DNA of 64,000 nt from JAHEEL01 sp963785245. GTDB lineage: Bacteria > Actinomycetota > Acidimicrobiia > Spongiisociales > UBA5794. The notes below the pieces were generated by a model that saw only the letters and a list, made by a program, of their open reading frames with translations, did not search any database and was not told where the DNA came from. The stretch is taken from the NCBI GenBank assembly GCA_963785245.1, contig CAWAUO010000004.1:1-64000 (forward strand), written 5' to 3'. Positions 25,672 to 34,700 of this stretch are shown piece after piece. Each line of letters opens with the position of its first letter. Within the stretch, counting starts at the first letter, position 1. Position numbers and translations under genes: made by a program.

Positions 25672-26625
25672 GTGCAGGTGGAGTTTCCTGAGTGGATGGC
25701 CGACGAGGCGGCGTATCGGGCGGCCACCCGCGTCGAAGCGCGTTGTCGCCACGATGAATCTCCAGCGTGGCAGGACATGGCCGCCACGGATCGTGTGCTG
25801 CATGCCGGTGGATGGATGGCGGAGCATCGACTGGCCACCGTCGACGGCAAGCCAATCGGCCACGCTTCGTTCAGGCACCTACCGACGGCCGTCGACCGGG
25901 ACGTGGTCATAGTCCGGATCAGCGTGCTCCCGGATTGCCGTCGGTTCGGTGTTGGCCGGTCCCTCCATAGATTGATCGAGGATGCGGCGGACGTTCATGG
26001 CGGTCGACGACTCCTCGCGTTCGTCCGAGGAGGCGAACCGTCGGGTGTCGGCTTCGCTCACGCGCTTGGCTATCGCGAGATTGGGCGCTCGATCGAGTTG
26101 GACGTCGATCCTCGTCGGGTGGTATCCAGCACTGGCTCGAACGTGCCCGGCATCGCCGTGGTTTGCCTGGAGGAACTCCGAACTGCACGAGCGGACTGGC
26201 TTGAGCGGCTCTACCGACTGTTCATCGCGGTTGAGGCTGACACGCCCTTCCCGATTGCCGAGGTGCCGACGCCGCGTGATGTCTTTCGGGCACGTTCGGT
26301 CGACGCTGCTACCGCCATGCCGGAGGCGTTCCTCGTGGCAATTGACGGGGACGAGTGGGTTGGGTTCACGGAGGTGCGCCGGGTCACCGGCAAACCCACC
26401 AGATGGTCTCAGGAACTGACCGGCGTTCTTCGGTCCCATCGAGGTCGCGGCATTGCGCGAGCGCTGAAGGAGGCGAGCCTTCGGAACGCCAGAGCCTCCG
26501 GCATCGCCACGATCCGCACCTGGAACGATTCCACCAACACGGCGATCCGTGAGATCAACAACCAGCTGGGGTTTACCCAGCATCAGACGATTCACCAGAT
26601 GCTCAAGACCTTGGCCGACGCGTAG
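25672..26625 (+). CDS. Tandem GNAT-family N-acetyltransferase
   Basis: 317 residues with two GNAT folds. The first (about 1-155) has VVIVRISVLPDCRRFGVGRSL, the acetyl-CoA loop R-x-x-G-x-G/S type. The second (about 160-317) has LTGVLRSHRGRGIARALKE and ATIRTWNDSTNTAIREINNQLGF, closer to consensus. The two-domain layout recalls mycothiol synthase (MshD) and related actinobacterial enzymes, but the substrate is not evident. GTG 25672 has GGAGG about 12 bp upstream. Confidence 0.85.
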   Translation: MQVEFPEWMADEAAYRAATRVEARCRHDESPAWQDMAATDRVLHAGGWMAEHRLATVDGKPIGHASFRHLPTAVDRDVVIVRISVLPDCRRFGVGRSLHRLIEDAADVHGGRRLLAFVRGGEPSGVGFAHALGYREIGRSIELDVDPRRVVSSTGSNVPGIAVVCLEELRTARADWLERLYRLFIAVEADTPFPIAEVPTPRDVFRARSVDAATAMPEAFLVAIDGDEWVGFTEVRRVTGKPTRWSQELTGVLRSHRGRGIARALKEASLRNARASGIATIRTWNDSTNTAIREINNQLGFTQHQTIHQMLKTLADA

Positions 26626-26857
26626 ACCGCAAGGGCAGCGTCGGCGTGTTCCGTGTCTGGGGGCAGGCGGAGCGGGATCCGGACATCCACGCGTTCGTCC
26701 CATACCCGGTCATCTGGGTTGCCGGCACGAAGTGGAATGATCGCCGCCATGGTGCTGCTGCCTGTGAGTACCCGTGTGACCACGGGGACCGGCTGATCGG
26801 GTTTGGGGCACGCGACGGTGCCCGGCTACACCGACCTCCACCGGTACCCTCAATCGC
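26626..26857. other. Intergenic region before recO
   Basis: 232 bp without a convincing gene. Frames on both strands are open (63 to 95 codons) but show no family motif or good ribosome binding site. GTGACCACGGGG near 26776 has weak dyad symmetry. Nothing else seen. Confidence 0.4.
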
Positions 26858-27577
26858 ATGGCGCTCTACAACGACACGGGGATCGTGCTCCGGTCGTATT
26901 CGTTCGGTGAAGCCGACAAGGTTGTCGTCCTGATCAGTCCCAATCGCGGAAAGCTTCGGGCCGTCGCAAAGGGTGTCCGCAAGACGAAGAGCCGTTTCGG
27001 GGGTCGCCTCGAGAGCTGCGTTCACGTCGACCTCGTGCTCTACGAGGGCAAGAACCTCGACATGATCACCCAGGTCTCGATCATCGAGGCTTTTCCGACG
27101 CTCCGCCAGCATCTCGACCGGGTCGTCACCGCGGGAACAATGATCGAGGTTGCCGATGTGGTGGCCCAGGAGGACGAGCCGTCGCAGCGTCTGTTCCTTC
27201 TTCTTCAGCGCGGCCTCCGCGCACTCGACGGCGACACGCCGCACCCCGATCTCCTGACATCCTATCTCCTGAAGGCGGCTGCGATCGTCGGCGTTGCCCC
27301 CGCCCTGAAACACTGCGCCGGGTGCGGTGCCAGGGAGGGGCTCACGCGCTTCAGCTTCGCAGCGGGAGGCGCCCTGTGCGACCGTTGCCGAACGCCCGGG
27401 GCGTACGCGCTGCGAGCCGGGGTGACCGACTATCTCGCCGACGCTGCGGCGGCCGACCTGGCCGCGATGCCGGATGCCGACCCGTCAATGTCGGGAGAGG
27501 CACGTGGTATCACGCGACGGTTCCTCGAGTATCACCTCGAACGCCGGCTCGACTCCATGGAGCTGCTCGATGTCTGA
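26858..27577 (+). CDS. recO: DNA repair protein RecO
   Basis: 239-residue RecFOR pathway mediator that loads RecA on SSB-coated DNA. An N-terminal OB fold (MALYNDTGIVLRSYSFGEADKV, GVRKTKSRFGGRLE) precedes a helical domain with the zinc motif CAGCGAREGL ... CDRC. Followed by uppS with an 8-bp overlap; recO-uppS is a common actinobacterial pair. Confidence 0.94.
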   Translation: MALYNDTGIVLRSYSFGEADKVVVLISPNRGKLRAVAKGVRKTKSRFGGRLESCVHVDLVLYEGKNLDMITQVSIIEAFPTLRQHLDRVVTAGTMIEVADVVAQEDEPSQRLFLLLQRGLRALDGDTPHPDLLTSYLLKAAAIVGVAPALKHCAGCGAREGLTRFSFAAGGALCDRCRTPGAYALRAGVTDYLADAAAADLAAMPDADPSMSGEARGITRRFLEYHLERRLDSMELLDV

Positions 27578-28346
27578 GACTGAGCTGCAGGTCGATCGGA
27601 GCCGGATCCCACGACACGTTGCCATCATCCTCGATGGCAACGGCCGGTGGGCGAACGCACGCGGTCTTCCGCGAACTGCCGGCCACGCGCAGGGCGAACC
27701 GGCTCTCTTCGACGTCGTCCACGGTGCCCTCGACCTCGGCATCGAGTGGCTCACGGTCTACACGTTCTCGACCGAGAACTGGAACCGCGACGCCAACGAA
27801 GTGGCGTTTCTCATGGAATTCAACGTCGATCTGCTCGAGCGGAGACGTGACGAACTCGACGAACTCGGAGTTCGGGTCATCTTCATCGGCGACCACGACG
27901 ACCCGCGCATCCCCCCGCCGGTCCTCGACCGGATGCGGATCGCCCAAGAGCAGACGAAGCACAACACGAAGCTCAACATGGTCTACGCCTTCAACTACGG
28001 CGGCCGGACGGAGATTGCGTACGCTGCTCGCCAGATCGCCGAGGCGGTCGCAGCCGGCACCCTCGACCCCGCCGACGTCGACGAAGCTGCGATCGCCGCA
28101 CGGCTCTATCGGCCGGATATGCCCGATCCGGATCTGCTGATCCGGACGTCGGGGGAGCAGCGAATTTCGAACTACCTCCTGTGGGAGGCGGCCTACGCCG
28201 AGTTCGTGTTCACGCCCGTCCTCTGGCCCGACTTCGACCAAGGAGAACTGGCGCGTTGCATCGCCGAGTACCAACACCGCGACCGCAGGTTCGGCACGGC
28301 AATCGACGCCGCATCCGGGGATGATGGCCCGAGGCCCAGCTCGTAG
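27570..28346 (+). CDS. uppS: Isoprenyl (undecaprenyl/decaprenyl) diphosphate synthase
   Basis: 258-residue cis-prenyltransferase making the lipid carrier for cell-wall synthesis. Signatures: HVAIILDGNGRWA with the catalytic Asp, the RTAGH loop, YTFSTENWNR, and the C-terminal LIRTSGEQRISNYLLWEAAY. ATG 27570 lies inside the recO end; the longer frame from 27474 would only extend into recO. Chain length (C50 or C55) cannot be read off. Confidence 0.95.
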   Translation: MSETELQVDRSRIPRHVAIILDGNGRWANARGLPRTAGHAQGEPALFDVVHGALDLGIEWLTVYTFSTENWNRDANEVAFLMEFNVDLLERRRDELDELGVRVIFIGDHDDPRIPPPVLDRMRIAQEQTKHNTKLNMVYAFNYGGRTEIAYAARQIAEAVAAGTLDPADVDEAAIAARLYRPDMPDPDLLIRTSGEQRISNYLLWEAAYAEFVFTPVLWPDFDQGELARCIAEYQHRDRRFGTAIDAASGDDGPRPSS

Positions 28347-28400
28347 CTCGATCTCCAACCCCATTACCATCCATCTGCACCCCCTCAATGAGAGTGACTT

Positions 28401-29708
28401 ATGCCCGCCGACTTCGACACCATCGTCAACCTCGCCAAAAAGCGAGGTTTCGTTTTCCAATCCTCCGAGATCTACGGAGGCATCCGATCGGCCTACGACT
28501 ACGGGCCGCTCGGCGCCCAACTGCTGCGCAACGTGAAGGATCAGTGGTGGCGGTCGATGGTGCAGATGCGAGACGACATCGTGGGCATCGACAGCGCCGT
28601 GATCCAGTCGCCGAAGGTGTGGGTCGCCTCAGGACACCTGGCTTCGTTCTCAGATCCGCTCGTCGAGTGCCGCGAGTGCCACAACCGCTTCCGTCTCGAC
28701 AAGCTCGAGGATCCGGACCAGTGCCCGTCGTGCGGCACCAAGGACTCGTTCACGGAACCCCGCGAGTTCAACCTCATGTTCCGGACCCACATGGGTCCGA
28801 TCGAGAGCGACGACAATTCGGTCTATCTGCGACCAGAGACCGCCCAGGGCATTTTCATCAACTTCGAGAACGTCCGGCGCACGGCTCGCAAGCGGCTGCC
28901 GTTCGGCATCGCTCAGGTCGGCAAGTCGTTCCGAAACGAGATCACCCCGGGGCAGTTCGTCTTCCGCACGCGCGAGTTCGAACAGATGGAGATGGAGTTC
29001 TTCTGTCATCCGGACGAGGCCGACGAGTGGTTCCGCTACTGGGTCGACGAGCGCCGCAACTGGTACATCGATCTGGGGATGACCGAGGCGAACCTCCAGT
29101 TCCGCGAGCACGAGCAGGACGAACTCTCGCACTACTCCTCCGGGACCTACGACGTCGACTACCTCTTCCCGTGGGGATGGGATGAACTCGAAGGGATCGC
29201 CAACCGGACCGATTTCGACCTGAAGGCGCACGCCGAGTACTCGGGCGAAGACCTGACCTACTTCGACCCCGCCACGAACGAGCGCTTCACGCCGTATGTC
29301 ATCGAGCCGGCCGCCGGTGCAACGCGCACGACGTTCGCCTTCCTCATCGACGCCTACGAGGAAGAAGAGGTGCGCGGCGAGCAGCGCACGGTCCTCAAGC
29401 TGGATCCTCGGCTGTCGCCCGTGAAGGTCGCGGTGCTGCCCCTCTCGAAGAAGGAGGATCTCATCTCGGCGACGGATCGGGTTGCCGATCTCCTTCGGAG
29501 CCGTTGGATGATCGAGGTCGACATCACACAGTCCATCGGACGCCGGTATCGCCGCCAGGATGAGATCGGCACGCCGTATGCCGTCACCGTCGATTTCGAC
29601 ACGCTCGACGACGACCAGGTGACGATCCGCGATCGCGACACCATGCAGCAAGATCGGATCCCGATCGAGAATCTGGTGGCGTACCTCTCGGATCGGCTGC
29701 CGGAGTAG
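28401..29708 (+). CDS. glyS: Glycyl-tRNA synthetase, dimeric type
   Basis: 435-residue class II synthetase that charges tRNA-Gly. Motifs: RGFVFQSSEIYGGIRSAYDY at the N-terminus, a zinc-ribbon-like insertion (CRECHNRF ... CPSCG), LRPETAQGIFINF, FRNEITPGQFVFRTREFEQMEM (motif 2) and the anticodon-binding C-terminal domain. ATG 28401 starts the canonical sequence. The GTCGCCR repeat lies just after the stop. Confidence 0.97.
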   Translation: MPADFDTIVNLAKKRGFVFQSSEIYGGIRSAYDYGPLGAQLLRNVKDQWWRSMVQMRDDIVGIDSAVIQSPKVWVASGHLASFSDPLVECRECHNRFRLDKLEDPDQCPSCGTKDSFTEPREFNLMFRTHMGPIESDDNSVYLRPETAQGIFINFENVRRTARKRLPFGIAQVGKSFRNEITPGQFVFRTREFEQMEMEFFCHPDEADEWFRYWVDERRNWYIDLGMTEANLQFREHEQDELSHYSSGTYDVDYLFPWGWDELEGIANRTDFDLKAHAEYSGEDLTYFDPATNERFTPYVIEPAAGATRTTFAFLIDAYEEEEVRGEQRTVLKLDPRLSPVKVAVLPLSKKEDLISATDRVADLLRSRWMIEVDITQSIGRRYRRQDEIGTPYAVTVDFDTLDDDQVTIRDRDTMQQDRIPIENLVAYLSDRLPE

Positions 29709-29730
29709 CGATCAGTCGCCAGTCGCCGGT
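29709..29730 (+). repeat. GTCGCCR repeat, copy 3
   Basis: Gap between glyS and the convergent membrane-protein gene: cagtcgccagtcgccggtca, three near-perfect units of the GTCGCCR motif seen at 15336. Possibly part of a bidirectional 3' end structure, but no hairpin is obvious. Confidence 0.55.
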
Positions 29731-31070
29731 CAGGCGAAGCGGCCGTTCGCCACGTAGAGGGTTCGGACGAGGGCGTCGATACCGGCCAGCCGGCCGGAAA
29801 ACTCTATCTCGCGGCCCTCGCTGAGTCGCACGTCGCCGGATTGGGGGAACGCAACCACCGCGCTCACCACGGTGCTGCCGAACAGATCGTTCTCGAGTGA
29901 GGCGACGTCGACCACGGCCTTGGTGAACGGGCCGTCGCCGAGGATGCGATCGCGTTCGACGACCTCGACGTTCCGGATCTTGCCCGTCCAGTGGATGTCG
30001 CGTTCCGCGTAGCGGTCGGAATACCGTTGTGCCGTCTCGAAGCTGAGGCGGCTCTCTCCGAAGAGATCGGTCGCGACCGCTATGGCGTCGCTACCACCCG
30101 CCTGATCAGCAGGGGAGAGCGACTCCGGTTCCGGTGCCGCTCGTGCGACGGGCTTTGTCGCAGCCAACTCGGTCGGCTCAATCGGCTTGGGGGTAGCCGG
30201 TGAACCAAGATCGGGGGGTGCTGCGTCCGTCAACGGCTCGGCCGCGCTCGGGATCTGCTTCGACCATCCGGCGATCTCGGCGTCCGCGGGGAGTTCGACT
30301 CCGAGGGCCCTGAAGATGCGCCCGGCGATGTCGAGCGTTCCCGATGCCACCAGCGTCTCGCCGACGGTGAGGCGCTCATCAATGGACTGTTCTCGCTCCA
30401 GACCGGGCTCGTAGTCGCTCGGAAGGGTCCCGCCCAGCCGTTGCTCAACGAGTCTCGTGAGCGCTTCGGACTGCCCGGCGTCCGCGAGAACACCCGCAGC
30501 CGAGGCGAGTCTCCGGAGCGTCGACACGAGCGTGTCGGCATCCCGCACCGTCGCCCGGCGGTCAAGGACGATCCGGTCGTCGGACACGATGATCTCTGGG
30601 TGGAGGGCGATCAGGCGGTTCAGGACCATGGTGATCCCCGTTCCCAGGACGGCCCGGGCGGCTTGGGGATCTGCGGCCTGGACGATGAAGGCCTCATCGA
30701 AGATCGGTTCGCCGATGATGATGTCCTGCGTTCCGAGTACTTTGAGGAACATGCCCATTCCGGACTGGCGCTGGAGGCGCAGGCCGACTCCGATCGACGG
30801 GAATGTGACGGTGTAGCGGGTGTAGCGGGTCGAGCTCTTCCCACTGCTCTTCGTATAGCTCTTGATCTCGGCGGGAGCACCGTCGAGCAGGCCGGTCATG
30901 GTGGGGCCTCCGCGCCACGTGCCGGGTGCGAACGAGAATCGGAGCGTCTCGGCGGCGACCTGCCATGCCTGGTTCATCGATGCCATCTGCCGCTTCGCGC
31001 CGATCGTGGCGCCAGCTGCGATCAGCAGTCCGAACGCACCGAAAAAGATCCAGAAGGGGAAGTCTTCCAC
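29730..31070 (-). CDS. Membrane-anchored protein of unknown function
   Basis: 446 residues. N-terminal membrane helix (about 6-25), then a globular part with SYTKSSGKSSTRYTRYTV and IIVSDDRIVLDRR, a helical section (about 200-265), a Pro/Ala-rich linker (about 270-330) and a C-terminal beta-rich domain (WTGKIRNVEVVERDRI, VVDVASLENDLFGSTVV, GREIEFSGRLAGID) that looks OB-like. No known family or catalytic motif recognised. Convergent with glyS and, on the same strand, 21 bp after the Lrp-type regulator gene, so possibly co-transcribed with it. Confidence 0.8.
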   Translation of the reverse strand: MEDFPFWIFFGAFGLLIAAGATIGAKRQMASMNQAWQVAAETLRFSFAPGTWRGGPTMTGLLDGAPAEIKSYTKSSGKSSTRYTRYTVTFPSIGVGLRLQRQSGMGMFLKVLGTQDIIIGEPIFDEAFIVQAADPQAARAVLGTGITMVLNRLIALHPEIIVSDDRIVLDRRATVRDADTLVSTLRRLASAAGVLADAGQSEALTRLVEQRLGGTLPSDYEPGLEREQSIDERLTVGETLVASGTLDIAGRIFRALGVELPADAEIAGWSKQIPSAAEPLTDAAPPDLGSPATPKPIEPTELAATKPVARAAPEPESLSPADQAGGSDAIAVATDLFGESRLSFETAQRYSDRYAERDIHWTGKIRNVEVVERDRILGDGPFTKAVVDVASLENDLFGSTVVSAVVAFPQSGDVRLSEGREIEFSGRLAGIDALVRTLYVANGRFA

Positions 31071-31091
31071 GATTCGAGTCTACCGGCGGCG

Positions 31092-31553
31092 TCAGGGCCG
31101 ATCGGGCAGATCAGGCGTGCGGCCCTCGAAGTAGGTGGCAAGGACCACCACCGTGCGGCTGCGACCAGGGGCGAACCGGCGAATGCTCTCGAGGACCTCG
31201 CCGAGATGGTCCGACGAGCGGGCTCGGATCGTGAGGAGGAGATCGAACTCGCCGGTGACGGCGTAGCAGTCCTGCACGAAGGGGAGGGTCTCGACTGATT
31301 TCGCGACCTCGGCGAGAGGGAGACCGCCCGGCGCTTCGACGCTGACCATCGCGGTGACCGGAAGGCCGATGGCCTCCCAATCGATTGTGATCCGCGTGCC
31401 GGCAATCACGCCCTGTTCGGTGAGGCGGCGGACCCGCTGATGAACGGTGGTGGTCGCGACCCCCGTCAGTTCACCGATGCGGCGGTACGGAAGGCGGCCG
31501 TCCTCCGCGAGAAGGGCGATGATCTTCCGGTCAAGTTCATCCATGACGGACAT
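31092..31553 (-). CDS. Lrp/AsnC-family transcriptional regulator
   Basis: 153 residues: an AsnC-type winged helix (MDELDRKIIALLAEDGRLPY, GVATTTVHQRVRRLTEQGVI) and the RAM ligand-binding/oligomerisation domain (FVQDCYAVTGEFDLLLTI). Usually responds to an amino acid. Upstream, on the other strand, is the short transcription unit with the 27-codon ORF, so their promoters are divergent within about 75 bp. An AT-rich patch TGTATTATTTACG near 31578 lies between them. Confidence 0.92.
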   Translation of the reverse strand: MSVMDELDRKIIALLAEDGRLPYRRIGELTGVATTTVHQRVRRLTEQGVIAGTRITIDWEAIGLPVTAMVSVEAPGGLPLAEVAKSVETLPFVQDCYAVTGEFDLLLTIRARSSDHLGEVLESIRRFAPGRSRTVVVLATYFEGRTPDLPDRP

Positions 31554-31628
31554 TCTTACACATAGAGAGAAGACATGGTGTATTATTTACGTTGTTGGGG
31601 AAGAACTACCACGAAAGGGGCGTGCATC

Positions 31629-31712
31629 ATGCATCCCGATGTCGCATTGCAGATGAACCGTTCCCGCCAGATCGTCGCCGCGGCCTTCCACGCCAAGCGC
31701 GCAAAGCGGTAG
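31629..31712 (+). CDS. 27-residue small ORF with its own terminator
   Basis: ATG 31629 to TAG 31710-31712, preceded by AAGGGG at a suitable distance. The peptide starts MHPDVALQMNRSRQ and ends in a basic tail HAKRAKR: amphipathic helix-like, no membrane segment. A perfect terminator hairpin follows at 16 bp, and the next gene is convergent, so the unit contains nothing else. A TATTAT box (about 31580) could serve as -10. Could be a real small protein or the readable part of a regulatory RNA. Too short for routine gene calling. Confidence 0.55.
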   Translation: MHPDVALQMNRSRQIVAAAFHAKRAKR

Positions 31713-31727
31713 AATCAGATCGAAGAT

Positions 31728-31752
31728 GAGGACACCGGAACCCGGTGTCCTC
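31728..31752 (+). terminator. Rho-independent terminator after the 27-codon ORF
   Basis: Perfect 11-bp stem GAGGACACCGG / CCGGTGTCCTC with loop AAC, followed by TTTCGTTG. May also serve ygfK, which ends 19 bp away on the opposite strand, although the T-rich side is on the plus strand. Confidence 0.85.
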
Positions 31753-31770
31753 TTTCGTTGTGCCATCCCG

Positions 31771-34700
31771 CTATCCGGCGTAGGCCGGCTGTCCGATCCG
31801 GGTGCCGGCGCCGTCCACGATCGGCAGGTAGGGCATCGACTCATCGAGTCCCTTCCAGACCGCAAACATGGTGGCTGCCGCGGCAAGCGTTACCGCGTCT
31901 CCATCCGACGCCGAGGCTCCCGGCGTTGCCGCCGTGAGTTCGAACGACTCGTCGAAGGATGCCGAGACCTCAGGCGACGAGTACTCGACAGTCCCGTTGA
32001 TTGAGAGTCGATGGGTCTCGCCGTCGAACCGTGACAGCACCGTGACGACCTCGCCCTCCCGCTTCACCATGAAGGCGTTCGACGACTCCGCATCGAACTC
32101 CACGCGATCGAGGTACAGGCGGGGCTTGTCCTGGTACGGCTTGCCGGACGTCGGACACGCCGTCACGCAGTTTCCGCACTCGTTGCAGAAGTCCGAGAGC
32201 ACTGCGATCTGATGCGGCTGGTCGACCCGGAACCGGGTGCTGCCGTGCTCGACGAGTGTGCCGCCTTCCACCAGGAAAGACGGGAGATCGGCGACGAACG
32301 CCTTCGTCTGGTACGTCATCAGCGCCATATTCGGGCACACCCCGACGCACAGACTGCAGATCGTGTCGCAGTCAACGCACCGACTCGCCTCGGCCTGCGC
32401 CTGCTCCGTCGTGTATGTCAGCATCGTCTCGTTGAAGTTGTCGCGTTCATTGAGTGGGGTGTGCACCGTCGGCACGCGATACTCGCGATGGGCGCGGCGC
32501 ATCACCAGGCTCGGGAGGTCGCGCGTCGTCGGGATCGGCAGCGGCGTCGTGTCAACGACCGCGCCCGACACCGCGGCGACAATCGCTGCGGCTGCGGCCT
32601 GACCATCGGCGGCCGCCTTGACGATCGAGGACGGCCCGTCCGCCGCGACATCGCCACCGGCGTAGACGCCGGGGATCGACGACTCGAACGTTGTCGAATC
32701 GACCTCGATGTAGCCACGCGACGTCAGCACGGGCACGACGTCGCCGAAGAACTCGAGCATCGAATGCTGGCTGATCGCCAGGATGAGCGTGTCGAGCGGG
32801 ATCTCGAACTCGGAGTCCTCGATGTCGTACGGGATCTTCCTGCCGGACGAGTCGCGATCGCCCCGGTACTCGGTCCGGGTTGCGATGAGTCCGACAAGTT
32901 TGCCGTCCTCGACATGCAGAGCGCTCGGGCTCGCCAGTTCCTCAATGGTGATGCCCTCTTCAAGGCACGCATGCACCTCTTCGCGATCAGCCGGCATCTG
33001 GTCGATGGTGCGGCGATAGATGATCGCCACATCGGTCGCGCCAACCCGCCATGCGGAACGCGCACAGTCCATGGCGGTGTCGCCTGCGCCGATCACGCCG
33101 ACCCTGGGGCCGACCGGGATCGGATCCTCCTCACGCACACTGCGCAGGAACCGTAGGGCATCGATGACGCCGTCGCTGTCCTCGCCCTCGACCCCGAGGA
33201 ATTTCGGGAGCTGCGCGCCCACGGCGACGAACACTCGGTCGAAGCCGTCGGCCCGCAGGTCCTCGAGGGTGAAGTCCCGACCCGCTGTCTGGTTGTAGTG
33301 GATCTCGACACCGAGGTCCACGAGGATCGCCATGTCCTGGTCGATCTGCTCCTGCGGCAACCGGTAGGCGGGAATCGCTCCGCCGACCATGCCGCCCGGG
33401 TAGCTGTGGGCCTCGAAGATCGTCACCGTGGCGCCGGCGAGCGCCAGGTCTTGCGCCGCTGCGATGCCGGCAGGTCCAGCGCCGATCACCGCGACCTTGG
33501 CGTCGATCGCGGCCGTCCGCTCCGGTACCAGTGGTGAGGTCTCGTGCGACATGATGAACCGTTTCATATCCCTGATCGCCAGCGGCTGATCGAGGTGGGT
33601 ACGGATGCACGTCGTCTCACAGAGGTGGTCGCACACCCGTCCGAGGATCGACGGAACCGGATTGTCGGCCCGCGTCAGGTTCACCGCATCGTCGAATCGA
33701 CCTTCGCGAACGGCCCGCATGTAGGCGGGCACGTCCTGTGACACCGGGCATTCGTCGACGCAGGGGGCTTCGATGCAGTCGAACAGCCCCAGCTTCCGGC
33801 TGGTCTTCGATCGGTCGGTTCTGAATGATTCCTTGCGGTAGCGCCAGTCCTCCTGCACCTCTTGGGCATAGGAGCGCAGGTTTACCCTGGCAAGCGTTCG
33901 TAGCGCGAGCGAGGTCAGCGTCGCCGCCTGCTCCTCCGTGTAGTCGCGCTCCACCGCCCAGCGCTCGACGCTCTCCGACACGGGTCCGTGCCACTCGCCG
34001 CCGAGATAGGTAGCGAGTTCGTGCGCGTCCCTCAGCGTGAACGCCAGACCGCTGTCGCCGAGTGCCGCACCGGCCAGCATCTCGCTGAAGGCGGAGAAGT
34101 GGTGCTCGGCGAGCGCCGTGCATGCGGCAAAGTCCTTGAGATCGCACGCCTCGGTCTTGTCGAGCGCGTTGGCGAGTTCCTCGAGGTACTGCGGCATGCG
34201 CAGATAGCCGCCGGTCTTCAGGAGATCCGAACAGACCGTGATCGTGGTCATCCCCGACCGCAGGAGGCTGGTGACGTTGAACGCATCCGCACCACCGGCG
34301 AACGAGAGCAGGAGATCGCCGCGGAACTCCTCCGACAGGCGCAATGCGAGGTTGGTGGTCACGGCGTGGAGAGCCCGGCCCGACATGTACATCATGTCGT
34401 CGTCCGGGAACTCCATCCGATGGTTCTCGACCTCGAGGGTGTTCGAGAGCTTCAGCCCGAATGTCAGACCTTTGCTCCGCGCGATCCGCTTCAGGTTGTG
34501 GAACATCGGGACAGCATCCACGTACTTGAGGTCGTGGCCGAAGGCCTCGTCTGGGATCACGATGTCGCCGAATCCGAGTTCATCGTTGATGATCCCTCGG
34601 ACGCGCTCGGCGCCGAGCAGGGTCGGGTTGCACTTGACGGACGTGTGCAGGCCGCGTTCCTGGAGAAGGTATGTGGTGATCTGCTCGATCTCTTCCGGCG

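Noticed and set aside
26592..26783. 63-codon minus-strand frame before recO
   Set aside because: No good ribosome binding site or family similarity, and it overlaps the end of the GNAT gene; kept only as intergenic sequence.
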